Positions 25,801 through 36,183 of a DNA stretch of 64,000 nt are shown one piece after another. The stretch comes from Amaurobius ferox (lineage: Eukaryota; Arthropoda; Arachnida; Araneae; Amaurobiidae): positions 121,858,731 to 121,922,730 of the forward strand of contig OX578142.1 in assembly GCA_951213105.1 (NCBI GenBank). Direction: 5' to 3'. A program made the translations under genes and the position numbers. How positions within the stretch are numbered: position 1 is the first letter of the stretch; every line of letters starts with the position of its first letter. The notes under the pieces were generated by a model. It was not told where the DNA came from. It ran no database searches and saw only the letters and a list, made by a program, of their open reading frames with translations.

Positions 25801-28800
25801 AACATAAAGACATTGTAAAACACGCGGATACATCTTACTACACGTGCACAAGCATGCATCGTTGCTTAATGTAAACATTTTGTATTTTGTGTATAATACA
25901 AAAAGTCAATTTTATTCTACTGCGTTGTCTAAATATTCAATGTTTCACTGGGGGGCTTTAATTATATACGTTAGTTTTCAGGATTTCTTTCCATTTTTTG
26001 CGGGGGGGGGGGGTATGATTTATACTGATTTTGCAACGCTCTACGACTTTGTAATTGACTCTCTCTATTGACTCTATTGACTATCTCTAACTGGGAGCGA
26101 AATAGCCCCCATACCCTCTTTAAAAAGAGGGCAGCCCTCCTAAAATTGCTGCATCTTGTAGCGTCATTGGGGTTTCACAGATACCTGTGTAAGAAATGTA
26201 CGATAACCCTATTACTTCTCGAGTTATGATCTTATCCACAACTTTCCTTGACACCTTGTATATGTACATACATAAGGACGGTTACTATCTTACTATCGAC
26301 ACGTAAAAGAATTCCATATTATACTTTTAATTTTGGCACGCAAGTAAAATCCATTGCCATCCTTGATACGGTTTACTTAGTTTCTGAGTATTTACGATAG
26401 TTCACACAGGTTTCCATATGACATTCTTTTAGGTGTCTCACACGTTTTTTAATGTATATAAAAAAAAACCCGAACTGATATTAGAAAGGTGACATTTTGA
26501 GAAATGGTTCAGGCATCAATCATCTTTAATCACATCAGATAAAAAGCCATAACTATCACAAAAATAAAAGATAAGTGGTGTAAATCTATCTCAAATCATG
26601 CTTGACTTCACTGACACACATACATAACACAAATTCTCTCTGCGATAAAAAAAAACCGCATGTTAAAATAATGTGAAGTCAAGCTGCGAGTTAAAGCTTC
26701 CGGCAAAACTTGAAAGATGGCCGATGCCGCAACGAAATTACTGTGAAGGTGAGAAAAAGTAACGAAGTTCAGTCACCTCGTCAAATCACGATATCACGCT
26801 AATATAAAAGGAAACAAGAAATTTATGAAAGAGCCTTCGTATGGTGGTAAATAATTTGCACTTCATTTTTGACGCAACTCTTAAGCATTTTTATTCTCTT
26901 TGCATACTTATTTCGTACAATCATGCAAATTTTCGGAAAAGAAAAATCGGAAGTGTCATCTCCAGAACTGGAAATGGAAATTCTTAGTGAAACCATCAAC
27001 TCCCTTTGGAATTCGATGCTGAATCCATATTAGTCATCTTTCTATAGTCCATCCTGAGAAATAGATGTTTCAAGGAATTGCTTGAACCGAAAATGAAAAA
27101 ATCTGGAGGTGAAAATCTTTAGTGGATCCCCGATCTCCTCCGGAATTTAATGCTGAATGCATATCAGACATTATCTAAACTCTATCTATATCCAATCTGG
27201 AGAAAGAAACGCTTCAAGAAATGTATTTGGACCAAAAGAACCAGAAGTGGAAATCCTTAGTAAACCTTCAATCCCCCTTCAGAATTTGACGCTGAACAGA
27301 TATCAATCATCATCTAAAGTATATCTATATCAGATTCCAAGAAATAGATGTTTCAAAGAAAATGTAAATATTTTAATCCGAAGTTTAAATTCTTGGCGAG
27401 TCTCTCTACATCCCTCCAGAATTTAATGTTGAATCCATATCAGTTTTTATTTAAGCTCAATCCAATCCTGAGAAACAGATGCTTCAAGGGACATTTTTGA
27501 ACAGGAAGTGGAAAAGAAAATTCTTGGTGAACTGCCCTACCTCCTCCACAGTTTGGTGCTGATCCATATCAGCTATCACCTAAGTCTATCTATAGTCAAT
27601 CTTGAGAAATATATGTTTCAAGCAAAATGAAATATTTTGAACCGAAAATGAATAAAGAATCGGAAGTAGAAATCTTTAGCAAATTTCTTCTCCCTACTTC
27701 CTCCAGCATTTGATGCAGAATCCATATTAGTCATCATTTAAACTATATCTATATCAGATCCTGAGAAATAAATGTTTCAAGGCAAGAATTTTCCAAAAAA
27801 CAATAGTATGGCAATTTTTTTGCCACCAATTAATAAAAATTACCATCTTTTACGTTTTCACTAGGAAGTAGCTAAGTATAGTATCTAATATATTGAGATC
27901 AGTAGTGAAAATTACTCTTTCAATACAAAATTAATAATTGTGGACATTAGTGTTGCTATTAATTTTTAATTATTTCATATTCACAGTTATAAATTTAATA
28001 TTAGCCATCTTTTTCTTACATAATACAGGTCTATGTGTGTTTATGTCTGTGCAGTCTATTGCGGGAAATCTAAGCATCGTAAGACCATAACATTTGGTAC
28101 ACAGATACTTCTGGACCCGAATAGGTGCAACTCGCGCTATTATTATTCTTTTTTATGTTCGAATTAGTTTTTTAGTTATTTTACGTTTTCCCCCCATTTA
28201 CAACGATTTTGGCCAATATTTGAACAAACCATCTTAACAGTTAATATATATATACATAAACAATTTCAATTAATGATCAAACTCAGGTATATATAATACA
28301 AGTAAAATAAAAATTCTTCAATTATGTATATATATATATATATGGTTGCATTCAAAAAACTAAGATTAGCAGAATTCTATAATTTGACTAAAACTTTCCC
28401 ATATATCTCAGCATTCTAACAAAGACAGCGAAAGTTTGATTTTATAAGTAATTTTAATTTTTCTAATTTATTAAATGGTCGCATGCAGTCACCGCAATGA
28501 ACCGTCTTGCACTTCAGCGGAGATTCCGGGTTCCCCGTATCTGGATCAGATCCATTTAATAAAGAGGGTGAGCGGGTTGCGCATAATGGATGGGTTTTTG
28601 GCATTCGGGAAAAACTTCCGGAGATAAGTTTTTTCCCTGCTTTGCAGAGCTAGGAAACGTTCTGATATATGATCATATATCATTTGAGAGTGGGGACCAT
28701 TTAGCTCCTTTCGCGTTTTCATAAGCGGTTAAAATGGAGTATTGGAAATATAAAAATTACGTTACTTGCGGAAGATATGGGCAATTGTGATTCTCATTTT

Positions 28801-31800
28801 GTGATTTGGAGATTTTATTAGTATCGTGCAAATGATTTTAGTTCAAAACAGGATTCCAACAGGGGATTTGGAAATTGAGTATGGTGTTACCTGTGTCTGT
28901 ATTATTTAAGTACCGGGCGCTTATTTAGACCCGGGCAACGTCGGGTGATTTATTCTAATTTGAAACAAGAAAGACCAATCATGCATAAATTATTGATTAT
29001 GTGTGAAACACTTTCCAACTCTAATTTTATTTAGACATCTCTAAACTGCGATACATTGAGTGGTAATATTTTTAAAATTATCACAATACTGCAATAATTA
29101 ATTATATTTGAAAATTTAAAATTTCATCGAAAGAAAACGAAATTGATTGAAATGACGCCATCGAAATATAAATCGCCTGGCTCTCTGTGTAAAAGCAGTA
29201 AATATTTCATTCATGCATTTTTATTTCATTCATCACAGTACTACAATAATTTATTCTTCCCAAACACTTAAAACCATGGAGGTAAAAGTAATGTAATTCT
29301 ATGCATAAAACTTGATCGAAAAAGTCTGCCATTAAATCGTCTGCTTCTTTATGTAAAATCAATGAATGTTTCATTCATATCATCTATATTGCGGACTCCA
29401 GGATAAAATAATTTTGCGTTAAAGAAATTCAGAAATTCTTATACAACTCATCTTACAGCCTAATCTGTTTACATTCTTCATAAGTGAAAATTAGGTTTTG
29501 TTGTATCAGAGTTTGATGATCATTTAAACTCAAATATATTGTAATTGTGTTATTTCAGAATACAGGTGCACAGAAATTAAGCAAAAATAAAGCGGTTTTA
29601 GGACGGATACAACACTAAATATAAATTAAAAAGAATTTTGAAAATCACGATTTTGACACAAGATGGATTCCATATTTTATTTTGAAGTGGGTCACGTGAT
29701 CTATTCATATAATGGTCACGTGATCTCTTCATATGGAGGGTGTAATTATTATTTTAATTTTTATTTAAAAAACTACTGAATATATTTTACTAAAAAATTT
29801 TTTATATATTTTATGGGATAATTTAAATATTTTCTAAAACTTTCGAAGAAATTTGTGAATTTTAAATTCACTTAAAAAATGTTTGAAAAATTAGGTCCCA
29901 TAGGGTTCAATGTATTTCATTTTTTCAACCCGGGTTCAATTCAAAACTAATTGGGTGATATTATTCATTTATATTCCCATAGGTTCCATAGACCGTCTGA
30001 ATAATATACTGAAATTTCATTTTGATAAAGTCATTTTTACGGCAGTTATGGTGCTAACGGACAGACAGACAGACAGAATGAACAAAGTTATAAGCACTTT
30101 TCAACTATGTTGTAAAGTGTTAATAAAAACTGAATACATGACAAATATTTTAAAAATCTGCAATTAATTAGCAATACAAATGGGTCCTTGCTTTTAAGAA
30201 ACCAGTTATCCACATCCTCCTTTGAATTTTTGAATATTGGTGATGCTGATTATTATCGGTGTACAGCTCATATGCGGTGCTCTTACCATATATGTTAAAT
30301 TAGCAATTAATTAGCAGGAGGAACAAATATGGATTACTATTATAGGTTTATGGTTTTCTATTTTTAGGAAACTAATTATTCCCATCCTATTTCAGATTTT
30401 TGATACTGATGGTGCTGATCGGTATCAGTACATGGATCATATGCGTAGTATCTAAATTCATTTATGAGTGGTAAGATATCTTTTGAATCGATTTGTGAAA
30501 ATTGTCATCCTGAATTTATTACAGTCTGGTATTCTCAGCCAGTAAAAACATAACCTCTATACAAAATGTTATTATGTATATTATTTTTCCTTACAAAAGA
30601 ACCACGCGCTACATGTTTAGATATGAGGTAAAATAATTTATTACACCAAATTAACAAACAGCGTTAATATATGATAAGATATATGGTAGTCTAGAAATAT
30701 AGCTGTCGAAGAAATAGAAAATTAATCAATAAATCAATTAGGAAATTATTTTTATATCGATAAATCTGTAAAACTTACATTTTCTTCATGGTCGAAAGCA
30801 ACAAACATAAGGGTGTGGTTCAGCCGACATCGAGCTTCAGTAATTGCCCTTGCAACTTCCAGCATGACAGCTAGTCCGCTACCATTATCATCGACGCCTA
30901 GAAATGAAGACGAAAGACGGAAAATTTAATGACAATATAAGATCGCATAAAAAATTATTTTCCCAAATTTTATTTTTCTCACAAACACCGAAACAAATAC
31001 TCAGAAAAGTAATGTAAACATGTGGAGTGTAAATTCAAATGAGTAATTTCATATGCAAAGTCCACTTCAAAGATAAGAGCTTGCAATTTCGTCCCAGTAG
31101 CTCAACGATAGAGCATCGGCTGGACATTTCGGAGATCTAGGGTTCGATTACCTGTTGGGGTAGCAAGGTTCTTTACACATATTAAAATTACAGGTAAAAT
31201 CTCCGGTAAAACAGAGAGCTGTTTTGGTACTATCTTTCCCAGATCCTGGCTACGGTTGACTGAAATGATTGATTTTATCTTGATCGGAAAACTTATTCCT
31301 TTGGTAACGTCTCAAAATATATACAGTGGTGCTCAAGAAATTGCATCACCCCTAAAATTTCAGTATTTTCAAAATAGAAAAGCGTAAGAAACCTGAATTT
31401 TACATCTTAGTTTTAGTGTATTGATCCTTACATGAAAATTTCAAGTGCCATCGTCCCCTAGTCATTATTATAGGAGAGTAGACATTACTCCATGTCATCT
31501 CGGAAATTTAATAAAATATTTTTTTTTCTTTTGAAAAATATGAAAAAAGCTCTTAATTATTAAATATTTAATAAAATAAGAATATCAGATATGTCTCTTT
31601 AATATTAAATATTTAATAAAATAAGAAAGTCCATATTTTTCATTATTTCGGAAAATTTCACACATAGACAAATAAATAATGTTTGTTCAATACTGCATCC
31701 CTTCCTTCTCAATGTATTCATCAATATAACATCATGTTGAAAGTGTTACTGTCCTTACCATGGGAGCATATAGGGGAAGGCAAAAGGGGCACTTGACCCC

Positions 31801-34800
31801 CTCCCCCCCTGAACGTCCAAGGTCACAAAGGTGGGAATCAAGCTAGTGGATGATGTACATTTTATCTTTGAGTCTCCCCACTAACGTCAGTATTTTGCCC
31901 TGCACCCTGGAAAAAGTTCTATGGACGTGCATAATCCTTCTCTCAATCATGGAAATATGTGGGTGATGCAAATATTTTGAGTACCACTGTAGATATGGAA
32001 ATTTTAGATTTATGTGTAGTAAATTTTGAGGCAATGTGTTAATGCAGTGTTTGCTTTCGATAAATGGAACTAGTAAATTCCTTTCTACATTAGTATTCTG
32101 CCTCTTTTCTTTATAGTATGAACACACAAAGTAATTTATTCTGCAAACGGTTAAGTGCATGTGCAAACACGGTTAAAATAAAGAGACTGGTTGCAAAACA
32201 GATTTCAGTTTTGGTATTTACTGAATGGCAGACACTTTCTCTTTCTGAATGATCATTTCCCATGACTTATTTGCGATTAGTTGCATTTTTCATAAATAGC
32301 AAAAAGAGTCAAGTAATTTGAATGGCGTGCTTTCAGTAAATATCGGATAGCTTTTGGTAGATGGTTTCAAAACAGGACCGATGAACTAATATAAATAATA
32401 AGCAATATTGTGTTCGAGGAATACTTTCAAATTAAATAACATATTATTTCGTAACAATGAGTACTTACATTCACAATAAACCGTAAAAAGAATAATTTAA
32501 ATATTAAGTCCAAGTCCCACTATGAATTAATATAATGAGGTATGTAATAATGAAACAATTATGCATTCTAGCAAAAGAGCAAAACAAGAATCCGCGTCTA
32601 GTTCAATCAAAAGGCAGAACACTATTTACCCAGAACAGGGCATAACAATAGGATGGTAGGTAGCAGCGCCAATACATTTTCTAAGGACTATTAGAGTTGT
32701 TGTTTTAACTATTTAGAAAATTAGCACCTAAGAATTTTCTAGAGATTTATCTAATTTTTCAATAAAATAACGTAGTATTTAACGGGGGAAATGCTGATTT
32801 TCTCTCATTATTTCCAAAGCGACTTCCAGCCCGCATGTATGCGCATTGTGTCTATGCAATGTTTATAGCCAGTCAATTACTTCTTTTACGAAATTTGAAA
32901 ATTAAATTCTATGTGTATTGAAAGGTTATAAAGAAGTCTACCAAGTTATTAATGAGAGAAGCAACAAACACGGATCGATAGAAGTCAGAGTCTTGATAAC
33001 TCTATTTCCCCTTCTAAGCAGATAAACATCACAATTTCAACTATTCTATAAGTTCCTCAGAATAGATTCAAGATGTCCCGTGCACGTGTTCTGAAGAACT
33101 TTACCATTTGGTTTGTTCCAGTGGCCAACATGTTTCCTGAGGTTTTAACTTAAATGTCAATCTCAATATTTATTTTTAACACTTTACAACAAAGTTGAAA
33201 AGTGTTTATGACTTTGTTCATTCTGTCTGTCTGTCTGCCTGTCTGTCCGTTAGCACGATAACTGCCGTAAAAATGACTTAATCAAAATGAAATTTTAGTA
33301 TGTTGTTCAGACGGTCTGTAGAACCTATGGGAATATAAATGAATAATATCCCCCAATTAGTTTTGGATTGAACCCGGGTCGAAAAAATGAAATACATTGA
33401 GCCCTATCGGACCTAATTTTTCAAACATTTTTTAAGCGGATTTAAAATTCACTAATTGCTTCGAAAATTTTAGGTAATATTCAAATTGTTCCATAAAATA
33501 TATATAAAAAAATTCAGTGAAATATATTCAGTAGTTTTTTAAATAAAAATTAAAATAATAATTACACCTCTTATATGAAACGAACACGTGACCATGATAT
33601 GAAACGATCACATGACCCACTTCAAAATGATATATGGCATCCATTTTGTTTCAAAATTGTGATTTTTTTAAGTTCTTTTTAATTCATATTGAGTGTTGTA
33701 TCCGTCCTAAAACTACTTTATTTTTGCTTAAATTCTGTGCATCTACATACTGAAACAACGCAATGACAATATATTTAAGTTTAAATGCTCATCTAAATTT
33801 GATTATTTCTACAACTAAGCCTATTTTTCACCTTAGTAAAATGTAAACAGCAAAATATATAGAATGAGTTGTATTAGAATTCCTGTATTTTTTTAACACA
33901 AGATAATTTAGTCCATGGAGTCTGTGCATAGCTGATATGAATGAAATATTAATTGATTTTATAAAGAGAAGGACGATTTTTTTCGATGAAGTTTCAAGCA
34001 TAGAGTTTAATTTTTTGTAGCTCCATGGTCTTAAACAAAATGTTTAAATAAAATAAATTATTATAGTATTGTGATGAATGAAATGAATGGGAGAAAGTTA
34101 TGAATGAAATCCTGTTTTTATAGAGAGATCCAGGCGTGTTATTTTTTCTATGACGTCATTTGAATTAATTTCAGTTGTTTTCGATGAAGTTTTCAAATAT
34201 AATAAATTATCGTAGTATTATGATAGTTTTAAAACTATTACCGAGGAATGTATAACATTTTAGAGAAGTTTAAACCAGGCAATTTATATTTCAATGCCGT
34301 CATTTGAATGAAGTTCATTTTTTTCGATGAAGGTTTAAGTTTTCAAATATAATAAATTAATGCAGTATTGTGATAAGTTTCAAAATATTACCGGGGAATG
34401 TATTGCATTTTAGACTTGTTTAAATAAAATTGCATTGAAGTTGGAAAGTGTTTCATAATCAATGCTTTAAGCATGATTGATCTTTCTTGTTAATATTGAC
34501 TTTACGACTAAAACAGTTACTCTGGGACTGTAAAGTGCTATTTGTGCTTATACTATACTTTCCTAATCCTTTGCATAAAGTATATTTACTTATTAATACG
34601 AACACTGTCTTCTCCACCCGTAACTGGCATCCAAACCCCGATCATACGGATATGGAGGGCAGAGAGTGAACAGGTGGGCAATGGATAAAGTCCTCTGTTT
34701 CCGCTTTAGGAATTCTATTGTTCTCTTGACTCTGTTTCCTATACGGAAAAAAATGGCTTTTTACTAAAGAAATCTTATCAATTTTTTACTGTATACGTTA

Positions 34801-35869
34801 GAAGTGGCTTCTATGATATTTAACATTTAGAGCTCTTTTATTTTGCAGGAACACGTTTCATAGCAAGAAGTTTCGAAGTCTGCAAATACTGAATATTTTT
34901 GGGACTCTAATAATGTTTTTAATTTTTCGAAATCTAAGATAATTTTTTTATTTTTAATTTTATTTTTGAATTGGACTTTCTCGAAAATTTCTCAGTCAAA
35001 CTTCCTTATTAAGGATAATTGTCCTTTTCTTCTTCTGCTTGGAAATTTCTGGTTTAACTTTTCGATTTCGTTTGCCCCTCCCCCCCCCTTCTTATTTGTG
35101 CAATTTTTATCCCATCCTGTATTTTTGTTTTCACGAAGTATTTGTTTACGGTGTTAGTTACTTTAGCTTTCAAAACCCTTTTCTCTTCTACATATGTTTC
35201 GTATTTGTTTAAAATATGTTATTTTTACTGGCCGACTCATGTAGTTTCCAAAACCGGTTAGTTGCCTTTTATAATTTAATGAGGTTCTTATGTTCGTAGT
35301 TTTACTCACTGAACAAGTGCTTTGAATCCTTTGTTGGACGTTCACTTTCCTCTATAGTATCTTACCATTCATTCATTGTGCTCAATCTCGGTTCCCTCTT
35401 CCTTGGATTTTTACCTCTTTTTTCTTCTCTCGCCATTGGCAACCCTTTTCCCTTGCTTCAATCACATTTTCTGTTCTTACATCAGTTGCCGATTTAGCTC
35501 TCACGAGTGAAGGTTGCGCTTCTTGGGTGTCCTGGCGAAGAAAGCTGTTTCTAGCATTTGAAATCAATCTATACTATTATTTTTTTTCTTGTATGCTGCT
35601 TTTAACGATGTTATTTTAGTTTTATTAGATTTATTTAACATTTAGGTTTATTCAGAAGATGTAAAATCATAGGATTAATTATTTTTCATCATAAAAAGTA
35701 TATATTGACAAATTATCGCGGTATAATATTTCATTTGCTCACCATTTGAATCTGCTACTGTATCATAATGCGCTCCGACAAGCACTATTTCATCATCCAG
35801 TCGTCCTCTCTGAGAGCCTGGGATGACACCAACTAAATTAACACCTTCTTTGGAGTCATCGGTACCATT
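13729..35869 (-). CDS. M28-family zinc metallopeptidase gene (partial, N-terminal exons not found)
   Basis: Exons at 35743-35869, 30779-30897, 20940-21095, 19284-19587, 14127-14273 and probably 13729-13811 are read on the minus strand. All have AG acceptors and GT donors and their phases match, giving about 311 residues without a stop. M28 peptidases are zinc exopeptidases that cut N-terminal residues or short peptides, often extracellular or lysosomal. Seen in order: AHYD (zinc His) and VDDNGSG (bridging Asp), HEEN (general-base Glu plus zinc Glu), FILDGI (zinc Asp) and RSDHATFW (zinc His), so the active site looks complete. Two Cys pairs in CYHSKC and following suggest a secreted or lumenal protein. 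The start codon, signal peptide and N-terminal third are missing from this model. Exact substrate and subfamily are unknown. Confidence is high for family and exons, lower for the last exon. Confidence 0.85.
13812..14126 (-). other. Putative intron between peptidase exons E and F
   Basis: AT-rich sequence with no other feature seen. It is an intron only if exon F is real. Confidence 0.35.
14127..14273 (-). CDS. M28 peptidase exon E (C-terminal part of the domain)
   Basis: A 147-nt exon after an acttaacag acceptor; its first two bases complete the Gly split from exon D. It encodes GPFRGQMKECYHSKCDDLT, then a helix MSPEKLQFAKKTADAL, then TLVELTRATAL, and stops one base into a codon before gtaaag. 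The CYH/CDD segment after LLTDTG is what is expected near the end of this catalytic domain. Reading through the donor would add about eight residues (GKEKKIQRS) and stop, an alternative end if exon F is wrong. Confidence 0.85.
15937..16054 (+). rRNA. 5S rRNA-like sequence (SINE head or pseudogene)
   Basis: 118 bases align by eye with arthropod 5S rRNA from GCCAACAGCC to GCTGCTGGC. It includes the internal promoter regions GAAGTCAAGCAGCATCGGG and TACTTGGGTGGGTGACC. The ends are complementary, as in the 5S closing helix. Differences such as CTCGTTAGATCACC in loop B/C and its fusion to a SINE body argue that it is a derived copy rather than a ribosomal array gene. Confidence 0.75.
16057..16320 (+). 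mobile_element. SINE body fused to the 5S-like head
   Basis: A tRNA-like A-box region (GTAGCCCGGTGGTTTGCGCG) is followed by the body shared with copies at 21299 and 41.6-42.4 kb, including GTGTTCATGCGGAGTACGAC and GATGCCTCCCCCACTGGG. The tRNA B box present in the 21299 copy is missing here. Confidence 0.75.
17723..18316 (-). mobile_element. Truncated Tc1-like transposon
   Basis: Its terminus next to TA reads CACTCACGGACAATGAAAGT. The transposase C-terminal half follows on the minus strand (17881-18316). The other end is cut off at the junction with a family-A fragment. Confidence 0.7.
17881..18316 (-). pseudogene. Tc1-like transposase fragment
   Basis: Minus-strand reading gives GIMGWGAIPYDSRSALVVVP, GTLTGQRYVDEIL, then after a frame change QQDNARSHTARVAQACL. 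It continues through HSPDCVPIEHVWD and ends CIAVRGGAMCC before TGA. QQDN and the Glu of PIEHVWD are the second and third acidic residues of the DD34E-type core. The first Asp and the DNA-binding domain are missing, and a frameshift near 18170 kills it. Confidence 0.85.
18317..18513 (+). repeat. Family A repeat, terminal fragment (copy A1)
   Basis: Shares ACCCGGGTTCAATCCAAAAC, the GACAGACAGA stretch and the terminal TTGTAAAGTGTTAA with the other family-A copies. Only the last ~200 bases are present, abutting the truncated Tc1 element. Confidence 0.85.
18514..19283. other. Intron sequence, no further feature seen
   Basis: AT-rich intron DNA between the family-A fragment and peptidase exon D. 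A C run occurs near 19187. Confidence 0.5.
19284..19587 (-). CDS. M28 peptidase exon D (last zinc His exon)
   Basis: A 304-nt exon after a tatatttcag acceptor, ending one base into a Gly codon before gtaaaa. It encodes about 101 residues, including HTGNRGNFLAMISR, a linker with EIPSPP, then FLRSDHATFWYHNSSSHF and AVLLTDTG. His in RSDH is the C-terminal zinc ligand. NHT and NSS are possible N-glycosylation sites, consistent with a secretory-pathway protein. Confidence 0.9.
19588..20939. other. Intron between peptidase exons C and D
   Basis: 1352 bases bounded by the gtactt donor and tatatttcag acceptor. No transposon or tandem repeat was recognised; the overlapping open frames near 20152-20458 on both strands are not convincing. 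Confidence 0.5.
20940..21095 (-). CDS. M28 peptidase exon C (third zinc Asp exon)
   Basis: Exactly 52 codons between a tttattttag acceptor and a gtactt donor, phase 0 at both ends. It starts GAMGSNYFVDHYL, which continues the HEEN of exon B into the G-x-x-GS-x-x-F segment typical of the family. It then carries FQGAFILDGILNYND, whose Asp is an expected zinc ligand. Confidence 0.9.
21299..21584 (+). mobile_element. tRNA-derived SINE with 13-bp target duplication
   Basis: The head has a tRNA-like A box (CAGGTGGTTGGCGCGCGGG) and a consensus B box (GGGTTCGATTCC). The shared body follows (GTGTTCATGCGGTGTACGAT, GATGCCTCCTCCACTGGG) and a GAAGAAGAAG tail. Flanking direct repeats AACAATATCTATG (21286-21298) and AACACTATCTATG (21585-21597) differ at one base. 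It is the best-preserved copy of this SINE here, with RNA polymerase III promoter elements. Confidence 0.9.
21860..21973 (+). repeat. 57-bp tandem duplication
   Basis: CACCGTTAACCAGAATTGTA with TTTC..TTTTATATCG and AAACAAATAAA occurs at 21860 and again at 21917. Confidence 0.8.
22341..23324 (+). repeat. Family A repeat, near full length (copy A2)
   Basis: Begins AACAAGAAAGATCAATCGTG and ends TTGTAAAGTGTTAA. Internal landmarks shared with other copies are GAAATGACGTCA-like segments, GATGATCATTTAAACTCAAA, AACCCGGGTTCAATCCAAAA and (GACA)n. No coding capacity; the 74-codon frame inside is incidental. Confidence 0.9.
23590..23790 (+). repeat. Degenerate short tandem repeat (CTAAATAAGCTC unit)
   Basis: The motif CTAAATAAGCTCCTTTGAT recurs with variation about seven times at 25-35 base spacing (for example 23622, 23648, 23715, 23766). 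Confidence 0.7.
24554..24775. mobile_element. MITE with inverted repeats (Tc1/mariner-like)
   Basis: Left end CACTGTGTCATAGTAAATATG and right end complement (CATATTCACTATGACACACTG) form TIRs that continue inward for about 70 bases (TAATTCTAAATAATTCAAT and complement). TA lies beside both ends. About 220 bp, no coding sequence. Confidence 0.75.
25053..26072. repeat. Separated inverted repeat, about 80-bp arms
   Basis: GTCAATTACAAAGCTGTGGA with GCGTTGCAAA at 25063 has an imperfect complement at 26028-26057 (GCAACGCTCTACGACTTTGT). The similarity extends over about 80 bases. The 860-bp interior has no recognised coding sequence; it may be a non-autonomous transposon. Confidence 0.5.
25747..25800 (+). 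repeat. 19-bp tandem repeat, about 3 copies
   Basis: CACAATGTCACCTGATAAC repeated at 25747, 25766 and 25785, the last copy incomplete. Confidence 0.9.
26944..27785 (+). repeat. Degenerate tandem array, ~140-bp unit, six copies
   Basis: Each unit carries a GGAAGTGGAAAT-like start, a pyrimidine-rich TCCCTCC segment, GAATTTGATGCTGAATCCAT and TGAGAAATAGATGTTTCAAG. The GAATCCATAT mark recurs at about 27014, 27155, 27293, 27432, 27562 and 27718. A single related unit with the same upstream flank lies at 60090-60345. Conserved reading frames are not maintained, so it is probably non-coding. Confidence 0.75.
28974..30123 (+). repeat. Family A repeat, near full length (copy A3)
   Basis: Begins AACAAGAAAGACCAATCATG and ends TTGTAAAGTGTTAA. 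It contains the ATGGTCACGTGATCTCTTCA segment that A2 lacks, so A2 is internally deleted relative to this copy. Confidence 0.9.
30779..30897 (-). CDS. M28 peptidase exon B (DDNGSG and catalytic EE exon)
   Basis: A 119-nt exon after a tttctag acceptor and before gtaagt. Two leading bases complete a Gly codon split across the intron. It encodes GVDDNGSGLAVMLEVARAI, then a strand ending LMFVAFDHEEN. The first Asp of DDNG is the expected bridging zinc ligand, and the two Glu are the general base and a zinc ligand. It ends in phase 0. Confidence 0.9.
31091..31310 (+). mobile_element. tRNA-derived SINE, second family
   Basis: A tRNA-like head (GTCCCAGTAGCTCAACGATAG, then GGGTTCGATTACCTGTTGGGG) carries A- and B-box-like motifs about 45 bases apart. 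A non-tRNA body follows to about 31310. The acceptor stem does not pair well, so it is not scored as a tRNA gene. Confidence 0.6.
31324..31989. mobile_element. Tc1/mariner-like non-autonomous element
   Basis: Left end CAGTGGTGCTCAAGAAATTG then CATCACCC; right end GGGTGATGCAAATATTTTGA then GTACCACTG. TA flanks both (31322-31323, 31990-31991). The 666-bp interior includes AT-rich TTAAATATTTAATAAAATAA repeats and no transposase. Confidence 0.8.
33176..34491 (-). repeat. Family A repeat, full length (copy A4, inverted)
   Basis: Starts TTAACACTTTACAACAAAGT and ends GCATGATTGATCTTTCTTGT. Same landmarks as A3 in reverse, with a (TCTG)n stretch at 33220-33250. It occupies the intron between peptidase exons A and B. 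Confidence 0.9.
34492..35742. other. Intron sequence, no gene seen
   Basis: Between family-A copy A4 and peptidase exon A. A short GC-richer patch at 34610-34680 resembles one at 37230-37300 (GGAGGGCAGAGAGTGAAC versus GGAAGGCCAGAGAGTAAAC) and may be an old SINE fragment. Confidence 0.4.
35743..35869 (-). CDS. M28 peptidase exon A (HYD zinc-ligand exon)
   Basis: This 127-nt exon follows a tttttcag acceptor, begins in phase 0 and ends one base into a codon before gtgagc. It encodes NGTDDSKEGVNL, then IPGSQRGRLDDEIVLVG, then AHYDTVADSN. AHYD supplies the first zinc ligand of M28 enzymes. It is the most upstream exon I can support; the preceding coding sequence must end in phase 0 at higher coordinates. 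Confidence 0.85.
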
Positions 35870-36183
35870 CTGAAAAAGAAAAGAGGTATGATGAAAAATC
35901 TCATTACTCCTCTGTCGGTATAATTAACTACGAGCAATATGCACACAGCTGTCTTGTAGGAAACAAAAATCCAGCTGGAAGTAGAACGTTTTCTTGTTAC
36001 ATAAATAATTTAACAAGGAAACTTTCTTCCATCAATCCTTGTAGCTCTTGGATTTGATTGCATACGATTATTTTGACTTTCTGCCACTAAAGGATCCAGG
36101 TGGGGGGTGATTTTACCCCTCCCCCCAAATGAAATCTTCTGCACTACATAAAATGACGTTTTTGCCTAAATTGTACCTATAAA

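Noticed and set aside
31091..31160. Functional tRNA gene
   Set aside because: A- and B-box motifs are present, but the stems pair poorly and a SINE body follows.
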